Source: Kutzneria sp. 744 (GTDB taxonomy: Bacteria > Actinomycetota > Actinomycetes > Mycobacteriales > Pseudonocardiaceae). Taken from it: a DNA stretch of 45,144 nucleotides. The translations under genes were made by a program, and so were the position numbers. The notes beneath the pieces were generated by a model. It had not been told where the DNA came from. It was given only the letters and a program-made list of their open reading frames with translations, and did no database searches. The stretch is from positions 1,401,119 to 1,446,262 of the forward strand of contig NZ_KK037166.1 in the NCBI RefSeq assembly GCF_000568255.1, written 5' to 3'. Within the stretch, counting starts at the first letter, position 1. Each line of letters begins with the position of its first letter. Below are positions 19,359 through 26,856 of this stretch, piece after piece.

Positions 19359-20344
19359 AGGTGCTGTTCCTGGGCGGGGCCGGCATGATCGGCTCCGCCT
19401 GCGCGGACGAGGCGGTGGCCTCCGGTCTGGACGTCACCGTCGTCACGCGCACCGAACCGAAGCGGCAGCCGCCGCCCGGGGTCCGCGCGCTGCGGGCCGA
19501 CGTCCGGGACGCCGAGCAGCTGCGGCACGCCCTGGACGACGAGGACTTCGACGCGGTCGTGAACTGGGTCGGCTTCACGGTCGACGATGTTCGTGCGCAT
19601 CCGGAGGTCTTCGCCGGGCGCACCGGGCAGTACGTGTTCATCAGCACCTGCTCGGTGTTCGCTAGGCCGGTGCCGCAGCTGCCGGTGACCGAGTCGACGC
19701 CGCGCCGGCAGCCGGTGTTCGGCTATCCCCGCGGCAAGATCACGTGCGAGGTGTTCCTGGAGAACGCTTTCCGGGACAGCGGCTTCCCGCTGACGATCAT
19801 CCGGCCGGCGCACGTCTACGACCGGACCGTGGTGCCGGTGCTGGCCGGCTGGACCGCGATCGACCGGATGCGGGCCGGCAAGCCCGTCGTCGTGCACGGC
19901 GACGGCACCTCGCTGTGGACGTTGATGCACTCCCGGGATTTCGCGCGGGCCTTCGTGCCGCTGCTGGGCAACGGGCACGCCGTCGGCGAGAGCGTGAACG
20001 TGGTCTCCGGGGACATCCTGACCTGGGACCAGATCCACCTGGAGCTGGCGTCCGCCGCCGGCGTGCGGGAACCGGCGCTGCGGCACCGGTCCAGCGAGAC
20101 CATCGCCGAGGTGCTGCCGGGCTGGCGGGACGTGCTCCAGGAGGACTTCCGGCACTCGATGTTCTTCGACACCGGCAAGCTGCGGTCCCTGGTGCCGGAC
20201 TTCGCGCCGGCGGTGTCGTTCGCGGAGGGCGCCCGGGAACTGGTCGCCCACCACGACGAGGAGCCCCGGTTGCGCTCGGTCGACGAGGAGCTGAATTCCG
20301 CGTTCGATCGCCTCATCGAGCAGACCGATACAAGACCAAAGTAA
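19355..20344 (+). CDS. NAD-dependent epimerase/dehydratase (extended SDR)
   Basis: 329 residues. The Rossmann motif GGAGMIGS is at residues 8-15, an active-site YPRGK (YxxxK) near residue 127, and IRPAHVY afterwards, as in UDP-hexose epimerase-like SDRs and the atypical NAD-binding sugar enzymes. It overlaps the isomerase gene by 4 nt and is the last gene of the ABC operon. It probably oxidises, epimerises or dehydrates the imported sugar; nucleotide-sugar use is not demonstrated. Confidence 0.87.
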   Translation: MKVLFLGGAGMIGSACADEAVASGLDVTVVTRTEPKRQPPPGVRALRADVRDAEQLRHALDDEDFDAVVNWVGFTVDDVRAHPEVFAGRTGQYVFISTCSVFARPVPQLPVTESTPRRQPVFGYPRGKITCEVFLENAFRDSGFPLTIIRPAHVYDRTVVPVLAGWTAIDRMRAGKPVVVHGDGTSLWTLMHSRDFARAFVPLLGNGHAVGESVNVVSGDILTWDQIHLELASAAGVREPALRHRSSETIAEVLPGWRDVLQEDFRHSMFFDTGKLRSLVPDFAPAVSFAEGARELVAHHDEEPRLRSVDEELNSAFDRLIEQTDTRPK

Positions 20345-20358
20345 TACCACTTGGTATT
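20343..20358. promoter_or_regulatory. Perfect 16-bp palindrome, likely GntR operator
   Basis: AATACCA-CT-TGGTATT, two perfect 7-bp arms, begins within the last codon of the SDR gene and lies 31-46 bp before the leader ORF start. Each arm contains the TGGTAT core found as direct repeats before the ABC operon. Position and symmetry fit autoregulation of gntR2. Confidence 0.7.
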
Positions 20359-20388
20359 CTGGTCACCCGCCGACAGGAGGTACAGCCG

Positions 20389-20406
20389 ATGCAGGGGCCC
20401 GTGTGA
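20389..20406 (+). other. Five-codon leader ORF (MQGPV) before gntR2
   Basis: A consensus AGGAGG (20375-20380) sits 8 nt before an ATG that opens a five-codon ORF ending in TGA (20404-20406). That stop overlaps the GTG start of gntR2 (20403) as GTGA. The gntR2 GTG has only a weaker AGGGG (20393-20397), so ribosomes loading on the leader may reinitiate on gntR2. The pentapeptide itself need not have a function. Confidence 0.5.
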
Positions 20407-21164
20407 CCGCCGAACAGCCGGTGCTGCCCGCCGCCTACCCGGAGCCGCTGTGGACGCAGGCGGCGTCGCTGCTGCGCACGCGGATCGCGGACGGCGAGCT
20501 GCGCCCCGGCGCGCGGCTGCCACCGGAGCGGGACCTCTGCCAGCAGCTGGCCATCTCCCGGGTGACGCTGCGCAAGGCCCTGTCCGCGCTGGTCGACGAG
20601 GGTGTGCTGCGCTCGGCCCACGGCCGCGGCTGGTACGTCACCTCACCCGAGCGCGGCGACTGGCCCAACACCCTGGAGTCGTTCTCCGAGACCGCCCGCC
20701 GGATGGGTCTGGCGCCCACGTCCACCGTGCTCCGCGCCGCGGCCGCCCCGGCCAGCTTTGACGAGGCCGAGGCCTTCCAGATCGCGCCCGGCACCCCGCT
20801 GTTCCGCCTCGACCGCGTCCGCCTGCTCGACGGCGTGCCCATCGCCGTGGACGAGTCCGTGCTGCCCACCGACGTCGCTGAGGACTTCGGCCGGCTGGAC
20901 TTCACCACCGCGTCCCTCTACGAGATCGTCTCCGGCCGCGGTTTCCAGCTGGCCCAGGCCGACACCACCATCGAGGCCCGCCCGGCCACCGCGGCCGTCG
21001 CCGAGCACCTGGACGTGCCGGAGGCCACGCCCATCCTGCAGATGCGCCAGGTGGTCCGGGACCGCTCCGGCCGCCCGCTGCTGTCCTCCACCATCCGGTA
21101 CGCGGGCGACCGCTACCGGCTGCGCACGTCCTTCACGAGAAATGCAGGAACGGAGCAGACATGA
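20403..21164 (+). CDS. GntR-family regulator with UTRA domain (GntR2)
   Basis: 253 residues from the GTG at 20403. GntR winged HTH at about residues 12-80 (RLPPERDLCQQLAISRVTLRKAL), then a UTRA domain whose C-terminal ...STIRYAGDRYRLRTSF is nearly identical to GntR1. It begins a second operon with the SIS and kinase genes (4-nt overlap at 21161-21164). The palindrome at 20343-20358 is its most likely autoregulatory site; ligands of UTRA repressors are often sugar phosphates such as GlcN-6-P, which would suit the downstream enzymes. Confidence 0.9.
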   Translation: MTAEQPVLPAAYPEPLWTQAASLLRTRIADGELRPGARLPPERDLCQQLAISRVTLRKALSALVDEGVLRSAHGRGWYVTSPERGDWPNTLESFSETARRMGLAPTSTVLRAAAAPASFDEAEAFQIAPGTPLFRLDRVRLLDGVPIAVDESVLPTDVAEDFGRLDFTTASLYEIVSGRGFQLAQADTTIEARPATAAVAEHLDVPEATPILQMRQVVRDRSGRPLLSSTIRYAGDRYRLRTSFTRNAGTEQT

Positions 21165-22171
21165 TCGACGGCTTCATCGCCTACACGCGGGCCCGCGCCA
21201 CTCAGGCGGCGGACCTGGCGGCGGCGGTCGACCGTCTGGCCGGCTCGGTGGCGGAGCTGGCCTCTGGGGGTCGTTTTTCCGGTCCTGGACCGGTGTTCGT
21301 GGGGATCGGGGCGAGCCTGGCGGCGGCGTGTGCGCCGGTGTGGGCGCTGCGGTCGCGGGGGATCCACTCGTGGCGGCTGGGGGCGGGTGACCATCCGCTG
21401 CCGTTCCCGCCGAGCACGCATCCGGTGTTCGGGGTGTCGCAGAGCGGGCGCAGCGCGGAGACTCTGGCGGTACTGGAGACGATCCCGTTCGCCAAGCGGT
21501 ACGCGGTGGTCAACGTGGTGCCGTCGCCGATCGCGGACCTCGCGTCGGGCCTGGTCGATCTGGGCAACATCGCCGACAGCTACGCCTCCACCATCGGCTT
21601 CACGGCCACGGTGGCGGCGCTGGGGCTGATCGCCGACGCCTGGCACGGAGGCAAGATCGACGACGGTTGGGCGTGCATCGGCGACGTGGTGGCGACCATC
21701 GACCGCGACCAGGGGCCGCGGATCCGTGCGCTGGCCCCGTTGTTCGCCGCGGCGACGTCGGCGGACTTCGTCGGGGCGGGGCCGTTCGTGGGGTCGGCCG
21801 AGGCCGGCGCGCTGCTGTTCCGTGAGGTGGCGCGCATTCCGTCCACGGGCATGAGCACCCGCCAGTACCTGCACGGCTCCATGGAGTCCGCGGGTGGCGG
21901 CGTGCACGTGCTGTTCGGCGGCGACCGCGAGCTCGCCGCCGCGGAGACGCTGGCCGCGGCCGGTCATCCGACGATCCTCGTGACCAGCGAGGACATCGAC
22001 GCCGGCCCGCTCGTGCACACCGTGCGCCTGCCGGCCCTGTCTCCCGCACAGGCCGCCATCGCCCAGATCGTGGTCGTGCAGATCCTGGTCGAGGCCGTCG
22101 CCGCCCTCCGCGGCGTGGCCATCGAGGAATTCGTGTTCCACAACAACGACATCAAGGTGCCGGGACTATGA
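21161..22171 (+). CDS. Double-SIS-domain sugar isomerase / aminosugar deaminase-like protein
   Basis: 336 residues. The first SIS domain carries VFVGIGASLAAAC and the phosphosugar loop SQSGRSAET at about residues 93-101; a second SIS half starts near residue 190 (FVGAGPFVGSAEAGALLFREV) and includes the GlmS-like HGSMES. This architecture is that of the GlmS isomerase half, AgaS and NagB-II glucosamine-6-phosphate deaminases, without a glutaminase domain. Coupled by 4-nt overlaps to gntR2 and a BadF-type kinase, it could convert a phosphorylated aminosugar to fructose-6-phosphate plus ammonia. Isomerase-only activity is the alternative. Confidence 0.82.
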   Translation: MIDGFIAYTRARATQAADLAAAVDRLAGSVAELASGGRFSGPGPVFVGIGASLAAACAPVWALRSRGIHSWRLGAGDHPLPFPPSTHPVFGVSQSGRSAETLAVLETIPFAKRYAVVNVVPSPIADLASGLVDLGNIADSYASTIGFTATVAALGLIADAWHGGKIDDGWACIGDVVATIDRDQGPRIRALAPLFAAATSADFVGAGPFVGSAEAGALLFREVARIPSTGMSTRQYLHGSMESAGGGVHVLFGGDRELAAAETLAAAGHPTILVTSEDIDAGPLVHTVRLPALSPAQAAIAQIVVVQILVEAVAALRGVAIEEFVFHNNDIKVPGL

Positions 22172-23064
22172 GAGTTGTGGTCGGGGTCGACGTCGGAGGC
22201 ACGAAGGTCGCGGTGCGGGTCGCGACGCTGGACGGGAAGGTGGTGGGCGACCACCAGTGGCCGGCGGACGCGTGGTCGGCGACGCCGGTGGGGGCGGCGG
22301 CGCGGTGGCTGCGGTCGGTGCTGTCGCTGGCGGTGCCGGAGGAGGACGAGATCGTCGCCGCGGGCATCGGGGCGCAGGGGTGCGACACGCAGCAGCACTG
22401 CCACGAGCTGGCGGAAGCGCTTGGGGCCCTTGGGGTGCGGGCGACGGTGGTCAACGACGCGCAGCTGCTGGTGCCGGCGGCGGGACTGGAGCGCGGCATC
22501 GGCGTGATCGCCGGCACGGGCTCCATCGCCCTCGGCGCGGACGCCAACGGCACGGCGCTGTACGCGGGTGGCTGGGGATGGGTGCTCGGCGACGAAGCGA
22601 GTGCGCCGGCCATTGTCCGGGAGGCGACGAAGGCGGCCCTGGCGGCGTACGACGATCGCCGGCCGGATGACGGCCTGATGCGGGCGCTGCTGGAGCACTA
22701 CGCGGTCCCGGACCCGCCGGCCCTGGCGCGGGCGGTCAACGATGTGCCGACGCCGGAGAACTGGGGTCCGGGCGCGGCGGCGGTGTTCGAGGCGGCCCAC
22801 GGGGGTTCGACGTTGGCGGCGCGGGTGGTCGACGAGGCGGCCCGAGGCCTGAAGCTGTTGGTGTGTCAGCTGATCGCCCGCGGCGCGGTCGGCGACACGG
22901 TGGTGGCGGCGGGCAGCGTGATCGTCAACCAGCCGCGCCTGGCCGAGCGGTTCCGGGCCCGGCTGGCCGACTTCTACCCCTCGCTGTCGCTGCGACTGCT
23001 GGACGTGCCGCCGGTGGCCGGCGGTGTGGTCCTCGCGCTACGAATGCTTACGCCCCAACACTGA
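22168..23064 (+). CDS. BadF/BadG/BcrA-type ATPase, N-acetylglucosamine/glucosamine kinase-like
   Basis: 298 residues of the ASKHA fold. Phosphate-1 motif VGVDVGGTK (residues 4-12), an acidic catalytic region VVNDAQLL, phosphate-2 motif VIAGTGSIALG, then GGWGWVLGDEASA, the signature of NagK/GspK-like sugar kinases in this family. Expected reaction: ATP-dependent 6-phosphorylation of GlcNAc or GlcN in the cytoplasm. The ATG overlaps the SIS stop by 4 nt. Its own TGA abuts the convergent GH9 stop in the sequence TGATCA (23062-23067), leaving no intergenic space. Confidence 0.86.
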   Translation: MRVVVGVDVGGTKVAVRVATLDGKVVGDHQWPADAWSATPVGAAARWLRSVLSLAVPEEDEIVAAGIGAQGCDTQQHCHELAEALGALGVRATVVNDAQLLVPAAGLERGIGVIAGTGSIALGADANGTALYAGGWGWVLGDEASAPAIVREATKAALAAYDDRRPDDGLMRALLEHYAVPDPPALARAVNDVPTPENWGPGAAAVFEAAHGGSTLAARVVDEAARGLKLLVCQLIARGAVGDTVVAAGSVIVNQPRLAERFRARLADFYPSLSLRLLDVPPVAGGVVLALRMLTPQH

Positions 23065-24756
23065 TCACCGCAGCAGGGACGCCGCCAGCAGGAACCAGGC
23101 GGAGTGCGGGATCCACTGCTCGGCCCAGCGCCACGCATTGCCGGCGGCCACCGGGGCGGGCGGCATGAAGTCGATGTCGTGCTCGTCGGCGAACCCGGCG
23201 GTGATGCCGTTGAGGATGCCGCCGGGCACGTTCTTGAAGATGGCGTGGTACTCGGGGGTGTTGCGGCCCCGGCCCTGCAACATGCAGCTGTCGAACGGGT
23301 TCAGGCCGAGCACCCAGTGCACCTGGTCGTCGGCCAGCACCTGAAGGCGCTCACGCAGTTCGTCGTCGCACTCGGGCTGGGCGGCGGTGACCAGGGCGGC
23401 GTAGGCGGCGGAGCAGATGCCGGCGTTCTCGCCCTGCCACCAGTAGCCGGTCTCGTTGCCGTGCGGGAAGAAGAAGCTGGTGCGCGGTTCCTCCCCCTTG
23501 GGCTGCACGTACTGCCGGTTGACGCCGAACGGGTTGTCCACTTCCTCGTTGAGGCGCACGGCATCCCGGGCCAGCGCCAGCGCGGTGACGCGGGCCTGGG
23601 CGGCGACCGGGGAGTCGGGGCAGACCTCGGCGAAGCGGAGCAACGCGATGATCGGCAGGCCCGGCTCGGCGGCGTGGAAGAACGGCCGGCCCTCGACGTC
23701 GCCGACGAGGTAGCCGAAGCCGGGACCGTTGGTGTAGCGGGAGATCAGCGACGTGGCCCGGGATTCCGCCGCCGACACCAGGCTTTCACCGGCATTGACC
23801 AGCTCCGCGGCGGCCAGCAGGGCGCAGTAGTCGTCGATGACGCTCTCGGTGCCGTCGAAGCTGTACTCGGTGTTGTGCTCCCGCAGGTGATCGAAGCCGC
23901 GGCGGGCCGTCCGCAGGTACTCGGCCTGGGTGAAGTCGCCGCTGACCTCGGACATCGAGGCCCGGGCCAAGGCGGCGACGGCCAGACCCCCGCCGTGACG
24001 GAAGGCGGCCTGCCAGCGCTGGGTGCGGACGCTGTCCTGGAGCGGAGCGTTGATCACGCGCTCGTCGAGGTTCTTGGTCAGCGCGTCGAAGATGCCGGTG
24101 TAGAAGTAGCCCTCGGGCGCCTGGAAGCGAACCAGGAAGTCGGCGCCGTGCAGGCCCTCGTCCCGCAGCTTCGCCCCCAGCGCGTCGGACAGGGCCGGGT
24201 CGGTGGCGCGCAGGTTGTCCCGGGCGGCGAAGAAGGCCCACGCGCACAACGGGATCTGCTGCGGGCTCATCATCCGCGTGTACGTGAGGTGGCTGAGGAA
24301 CTTGCTGAAGTCGCCGGAGGCGTCCAGCCAGCCGCCGCGGGCGTCGACCGTGCGGCCCGAGTCGTCGTCGTAGAAGCGGGCGGCGCGGTCCTTGCGGTCG
24401 ATCTCGCCGGTGGAGCGGACCGCGCGGAAGTAGTTGACGCAGTCGGACATCGCGGTGGCCGGCACGGCCTTGTCGGCGACGGCGAACGGCAGCGAGCGCT
24501 GAAGTCCTTCCGCCGTCCCGATCTCGACCTGGTACGTGCCTGGCTCGCGGGCGCTGCTGAAGTCGAGACGGCGGAAGGAGCCGACCGACCAGCGGTCCAC
24601 GGTCACCTCGGGACCCGGCGTCAGCTCCAGCCGCGTGCCGTCCGCGCCCACCAACGCTGCCGAGCGAATCTCGGTGGGTTCGGTGTGCAGCAGCACGGCC
24701 TTCTTGCTGCCGGCGGAGTCGTAGCCGAGGTGACTGGTCAGGATCGTGGTCGGCAC
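23065..24756 (-). CDS. Cytoplasmic GH9 glycoside hydrolase (exo-glucosaminidase/beta-glucosidase type)
   Basis: 563 residues from the GTG at 24756. An N-terminal Ig-like CelD_N domain (about 5-95) precedes the GH9 alpha-barrel. The catalytic motif reads GGWLDASGDFSKF at about 141-153 (the DASGD variant of DAGD, with Asp145 and Asp149), and the general-acid region is near QGENAGICSAAY. There is no signal peptide, so it acts inside the cell on an imported oligosaccharide, unlike secreted cellulases. Known intracellular GH9 enzymes of this type include the Vibrio glucosaminidase in the chitobiose operon. It has an apparently leaderless promoter overlapping a GGTAT site. Confidence 0.87.
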   Translation of the reverse strand: MPTTILTSHLGYDSAGSKKAVLLHTEPTEIRSAALVGADGTRLELTPGPEVTVDRWSVGSFRRLDFSSAREPGTYQVEIGTAEGLQRSLPFAVADKAVPATAMSDCVNYFRAVRSTGEIDRKDRAARFYDDDSGRTVDARGGWLDASGDFSKFLSHLTYTRMMSPQQIPLCAWAFFAARDNLRATDPALSDALGAKLRDEGLHGADFLVRFQAPEGYFYTGIFDALTKNLDERVINAPLQDSVRTQRWQAAFRHGGGLAVAALARASMSEVSGDFTQAEYLRTARRGFDHLREHNTEYSFDGTESVIDDYCALLAAAELVNAGESLVSAAESRATSLISRYTNGPGFGYLVGDVEGRPFFHAAEPGLPIIALLRFAEVCPDSPVAAQARVTALALARDAVRLNEEVDNPFGVNRQYVQPKGEEPRTSFFFPHGNETGYWWQGENAGICSAAYAALVTAAQPECDDELRERLQVLADDQVHWVLGLNPFDSCMLQGRGRNTPEYHAIFKNVPGGILNGITAGFADEHDIDFMPPAPVAAGNAWRWAEQWIPHSAWFLLAASLLR

Positions 24757-24792
24757 CGCACCGACGGTAGCCCACGGCCCGCCTTGGTTCAA
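24756..24792 (-). promoter_or_regulatory. Leaderless promoter of the GH9 gene
   Basis: On the minus strand, TTGAAC (24792-24787) and TACCGT (24769-24764) are separated by exactly 17 bp. The GTG begins 8 nt after the -10, so transcription should start at the start codon. No Shine-Dalgarno is present. A GGTAT half-site (24795-24799) abuts the -35 upstream. Confidence 0.7.
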
Positions 24793-24820
24793 CTGGTATG
24801 GCTCTGGACTTACCTTTGTA

Positions 24821-24858
24821 TTGTCGACGCCGCCCATTCTCGGTAGCGTCGGTGGCTG
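24821..24858 (+). promoter_or_regulatory. Leaderless promoter of the ThuA-like gene
   Basis: TTGTCG (24821-24826), 17-bp spacer, TAGCGT (24844-24849), then a GTG at 24858, 9 nt on. This mirrors the divergent GH9 promoter, and no Shine-Dalgarno is seen. The shared region between the two -35 boxes holds the GGTAT half-site and a TTACC at 24810-24814. Confidence 0.65.
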
Positions 24859-25595
24859 TGAAGCTGCGCGCCATCCCGTCCACGCTGGTGCTCGTCGACG
24901 GGACCGATCTGCACCACGACCTGATCGGCGCCGCACTGGCGCTGCAGGAGATCGTCACCGAGGCCGGGCTGCCGGCGGCGCGGGGCGTCGGCGTGCACCG
25001 CTTCGCCGATCCCATGCCCGCCACCGCCGAGGCCGACGTCTATGTGTTGTACCTGTCCGGGCCGCGGTTCGACCCGGCCGAGCAGCAGGCGCTCTCCGAC
25101 CTGGTGGCCGCCGGCAAGGGCCTGGTCGCCATCCACGCCAGCAACCTGTTCGGCTTCGGCCCCGGCGGCATCGAGGCGGACCGCGCCGGTGTCGACCTGG
25201 TCGGCTCTCGCTACCTCTCGCACGGCGACGCCGGCTCCGAGGGCCGGTTCGAGGTGCGGGTCAAGGCCGGACACCCGGTCACCCGCCACCTCGGCGACTT
25301 CGCCATCGACGACGAGTACTACCTGATCGACTGCCGGCCCGACATCGAGGTGTTGGCCGAGCGGGACACCCCGGCCGGGCCGCAGCCCATCGCGTACGTG
25401 CGGGAGCACGGGCAAGGCCGGGTCTGCTACACGGCGCTGGGCCACGATCCCCGCGCCTGGGGCAATCCCTGGTTCCGACAGCTGGTCCGGCAGGCCGTGC
25501 TGTGGACGGCCGGCGTGCCCGAGCAGGACATCGAGACCTGGTCCACCCGCTGGCCGCTGGGCAACGGCCGCTTCGTCGACCGGCCGTCCACTTAG
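24858..25595 (+). CDS. ThuA-like (trehalose-utilisation/GATase1-like) domain protein
   Basis: 245 residues from the GTG at 24858, chosen because a promoter leads directly into it; an in-frame ATG at 24798 would lie upstream of that promoter. It has the ThuA fold pattern: ADVYVLYLSGPRF, LVAAGKGLVAIHASNLFGF (nucleophile-elbow region without the Cys of true amidotransferases), SRYLSHGDAGSEGRFEVRV, HPVTRHLGDF, DDEYYLI and YTALGHDPRAWGNPWFRQLV. ThuA proteins take part in 3-keto-sugar and disaccharide pathways; their chemistry is poorly defined. Divergent from GH9 and presumably co-regulated. Confidence 0.83.
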   Translation: MKLRAIPSTLVLVDGTDLHHDLIGAALALQEIVTEAGLPAARGVGVHRFADPMPATAEADVYVLYLSGPRFDPAEQQALSDLVAAGKGLVAIHASNLFGFGPGGIEADRAGVDLVGSRYLSHGDAGSEGRFEVRVKAGHPVTRHLGDFAIDDEYYLIDCRPDIEVLAERDTPAGPQPIAYVREHGQGRVCYTALGHDPRAWGNPWFRQLVRQAVLWTAGVPEQDIETWSTRWPLGNGRFVDRPST

Positions 25596-25607
25596 GACAC
25601 GGTTGAG

Positions 25608-25651
25608 GGCGGGGTCCCGACCCGCGAGGGGCGGTCGGGACTCCACCGCCC
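25608..25651. terminator. Bidirectional terminator hairpin between thuA-like and lacI-like genes
   Basis: Inner stem GTCCCGACC (25614-25622) / GGTCGGGAC (25633-25641), 9 perfect pairs with a 10-nt loop, extended by GGGCGG / CCGCCC flanks (25608-25613, 25646-25651). It lies exactly between the stops of two convergent genes. Confidence 0.8.
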
Positions 25652-25652
25652 G

Positions 25653-26678
25653 TCAGGCCGCCGGCGGCGCCGTCGAGTCGCGCACTATCAACTCCGTGGC
25701 CAGCTCCACGTGCAGCGCCTCCAGCTGATGCCGTTCCAGCAGCCGCATGAGCAGGGTGACGGCCATCCGCCCCATCTCCTCCAACGGCTGCCGCACGGTG
25801 GTGAGCAGAGGCCGCGTGGCACGGGCGAGGTCGATGTCGTCGAAGCCGGCGACCGACAGGTCCTGTGGCACGCGCAGTCCCAGGCGGGCGGCGGCGGACA
25901 TGGCGCCGACGGCCATCTTGTCGTTGAAGCCGATCAGCGCGGTCGGCCGGTCGGGCAGGCCGAGAAGCTCGGTGGCCAGCCGGAAACCCTCCTCGGTGGT
26001 GGGTTCGCCGCTGCGGATCAACGCGGGCGGGGTGAGCACGCCGACCTCGGCCAGCGCGGCGGCGTGGCCGGCGCGGCGGGCGTCGGCGGCCAGCCAGTTG
26101 CCGGGGCCGGCGATGATGCCGATGCGGCGGTGCCCGAGCTCCAGCAGGTGCTGGGTGAGCCGCCGGGCGCCGGTGAAATGGGCGGCGGAGACGGCGGCGA
26201 TGTCCCGGGGCAGGTTGGTGCGGGGATCGATGACGACAAAGGGAAAACCGGAGCCGCGCAGGGCCAGCAGCTGCTCACTGGGCTCGGGCGGCAGCAGCAT
26301 GATGGCGCCGGCGACGCCGCTCATCAGCGACAGTCCGGGCAGCACGGCCTTGCGCTGGGCGGCTTCACCGGCGTTGAGCAGCAGGCGTCGGCCGTGCAGG
26401 TCGAGGGTCTCGGCCACCGAGGACACGATCAGTCCGAAGTAGTCGCTGAGCACGTACGGGCAGTGCACGTACACCGCGCCCTCGGCGATCCGGTTGCGGC
26501 GGGCGCGCGGCACGGGGGCGAGCCCGCCGAGGCGCTCGATGGCCGCCAGCACCAGGTCGCGGGTGGGCGGCGCGACGTCCTCGCTGTCGTTGAGCACGCG
26601 TGAGACGGTCGCGATGGACACCCCGGCGTCGGCCGCGATGTCCCGCACGGTGGCCCGCCCCCCGCCGCGCCTAGCCAT
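25653..26678 (-). CDS. LacI-family transcriptional regulator
   Basis: 341 residues from the ATG at 26678. LacI HTH at residues about 9-30 (ATVRDIAADAGVSIATVSRVLND) with the hinge region, then a periplasmic-binding-like sensor domain (about 70-335). It diverges from the secreted GH30 gene, so it most likely represses it until a breakdown product binds. Candidate operators are the 19-bp palindrome at 26742-26760 and the TGTTYCA repeats on both sides of the intergenic region. Confidence 0.92.
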   Translation of the reverse strand: MARRGGGRATVRDIAADAGVSIATVSRVLNDSEDVAPPTRDLVLAAIERLGGLAPVPRARRNRIAEGAVYVHCPYVLSDYFGLIVSSVAETLDLHGRRLLLNAGEAAQRKAVLPGLSLMSGVAGAIMLLPPEPSEQLLALRGSGFPFVVIDPRTNLPRDIAAVSAAHFTGARRLTQHLLELGHRRIGIIAGPGNWLAADARRAGHAAALAEVGVLTPPALIRSGEPTTEEGFRLATELLGLPDRPTALIGFNDKMAVGAMSAAARLGLRVPQDLSVAGFDDIDLARATRPLLTTVRQPLEEMGRMAVTLLMRLLERHQLEALHVELATELIVRDSTAPPAA

Positions 26679-26679
26679 T

Positions 26680-26699
26680 TGTTTCAGCCCCGTGTTTCA
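26680..26699. promoter_or_regulatory. Paired TGTTTCA repeats at the lacI-like start
   Basis: TGTTTCA at 26680-26686 and 26693-26699, 13 bp apart, directly before the LacI-gene ATG (26678). The same heptamer with one change occurs three times before the GH30 gene, suggesting a shared regulator with autoregulation. Confidence 0.45.
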
Positions 26700-26741
26700 T
26701 TTCGGCAGTCTAACTCCGCGCTCCGATTCAGGGCACACATT

Positions 26742-26760
26742 TGTGAACACCCGGTTCACA
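26742..26760. promoter_or_regulatory. 19-bp perfect palindrome, putative LacI operator
   Basis: TGTGAAC-5 nt-GTTCACA with two perfect 7-bp arms, ending 6 bp before a consensus -35 TTGACA (26766-26771) of the GH30 promoter. The spacing to a TTTGCT -10 (26790-26795) is 18 bp. The location fits repression or activation of GH30. Confidence 0.65.
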
Positions 26761-26810
26761 CGGCGTTGACAGTGCCGAGGAGCGACTGCTTTGCTGTCCG
26801 CGCCGGCAAT

Positions 26811-26838
26811 TGTTCCAGTTCTGTTCCATTTTGTTTCA
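26811..26838. promoter_or_regulatory. Phased TGTTYCA direct repeats before GH30
   Basis: TGTTCCA (26811-26817), TGTTCCA (26822-26828) and TGTTTCA (26832-26838) recur at 11- and 10-bp steps, one helical turn, in the untranslated leader downstream of the predicted -10. A regulator bound here would block elongation or initiation. Confidence 0.5.
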
Positions 26839-26856
26839 GGACCTCGGGAGGGGCCG

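Noticed and set aside
24798-24857. ATG at 24798 as start of the ThuA-like gene
   Set aside because: It lies upstream of the best promoter and would add a short Arg-rich segment; GTG 24858 coincides with the predicted transcript start.
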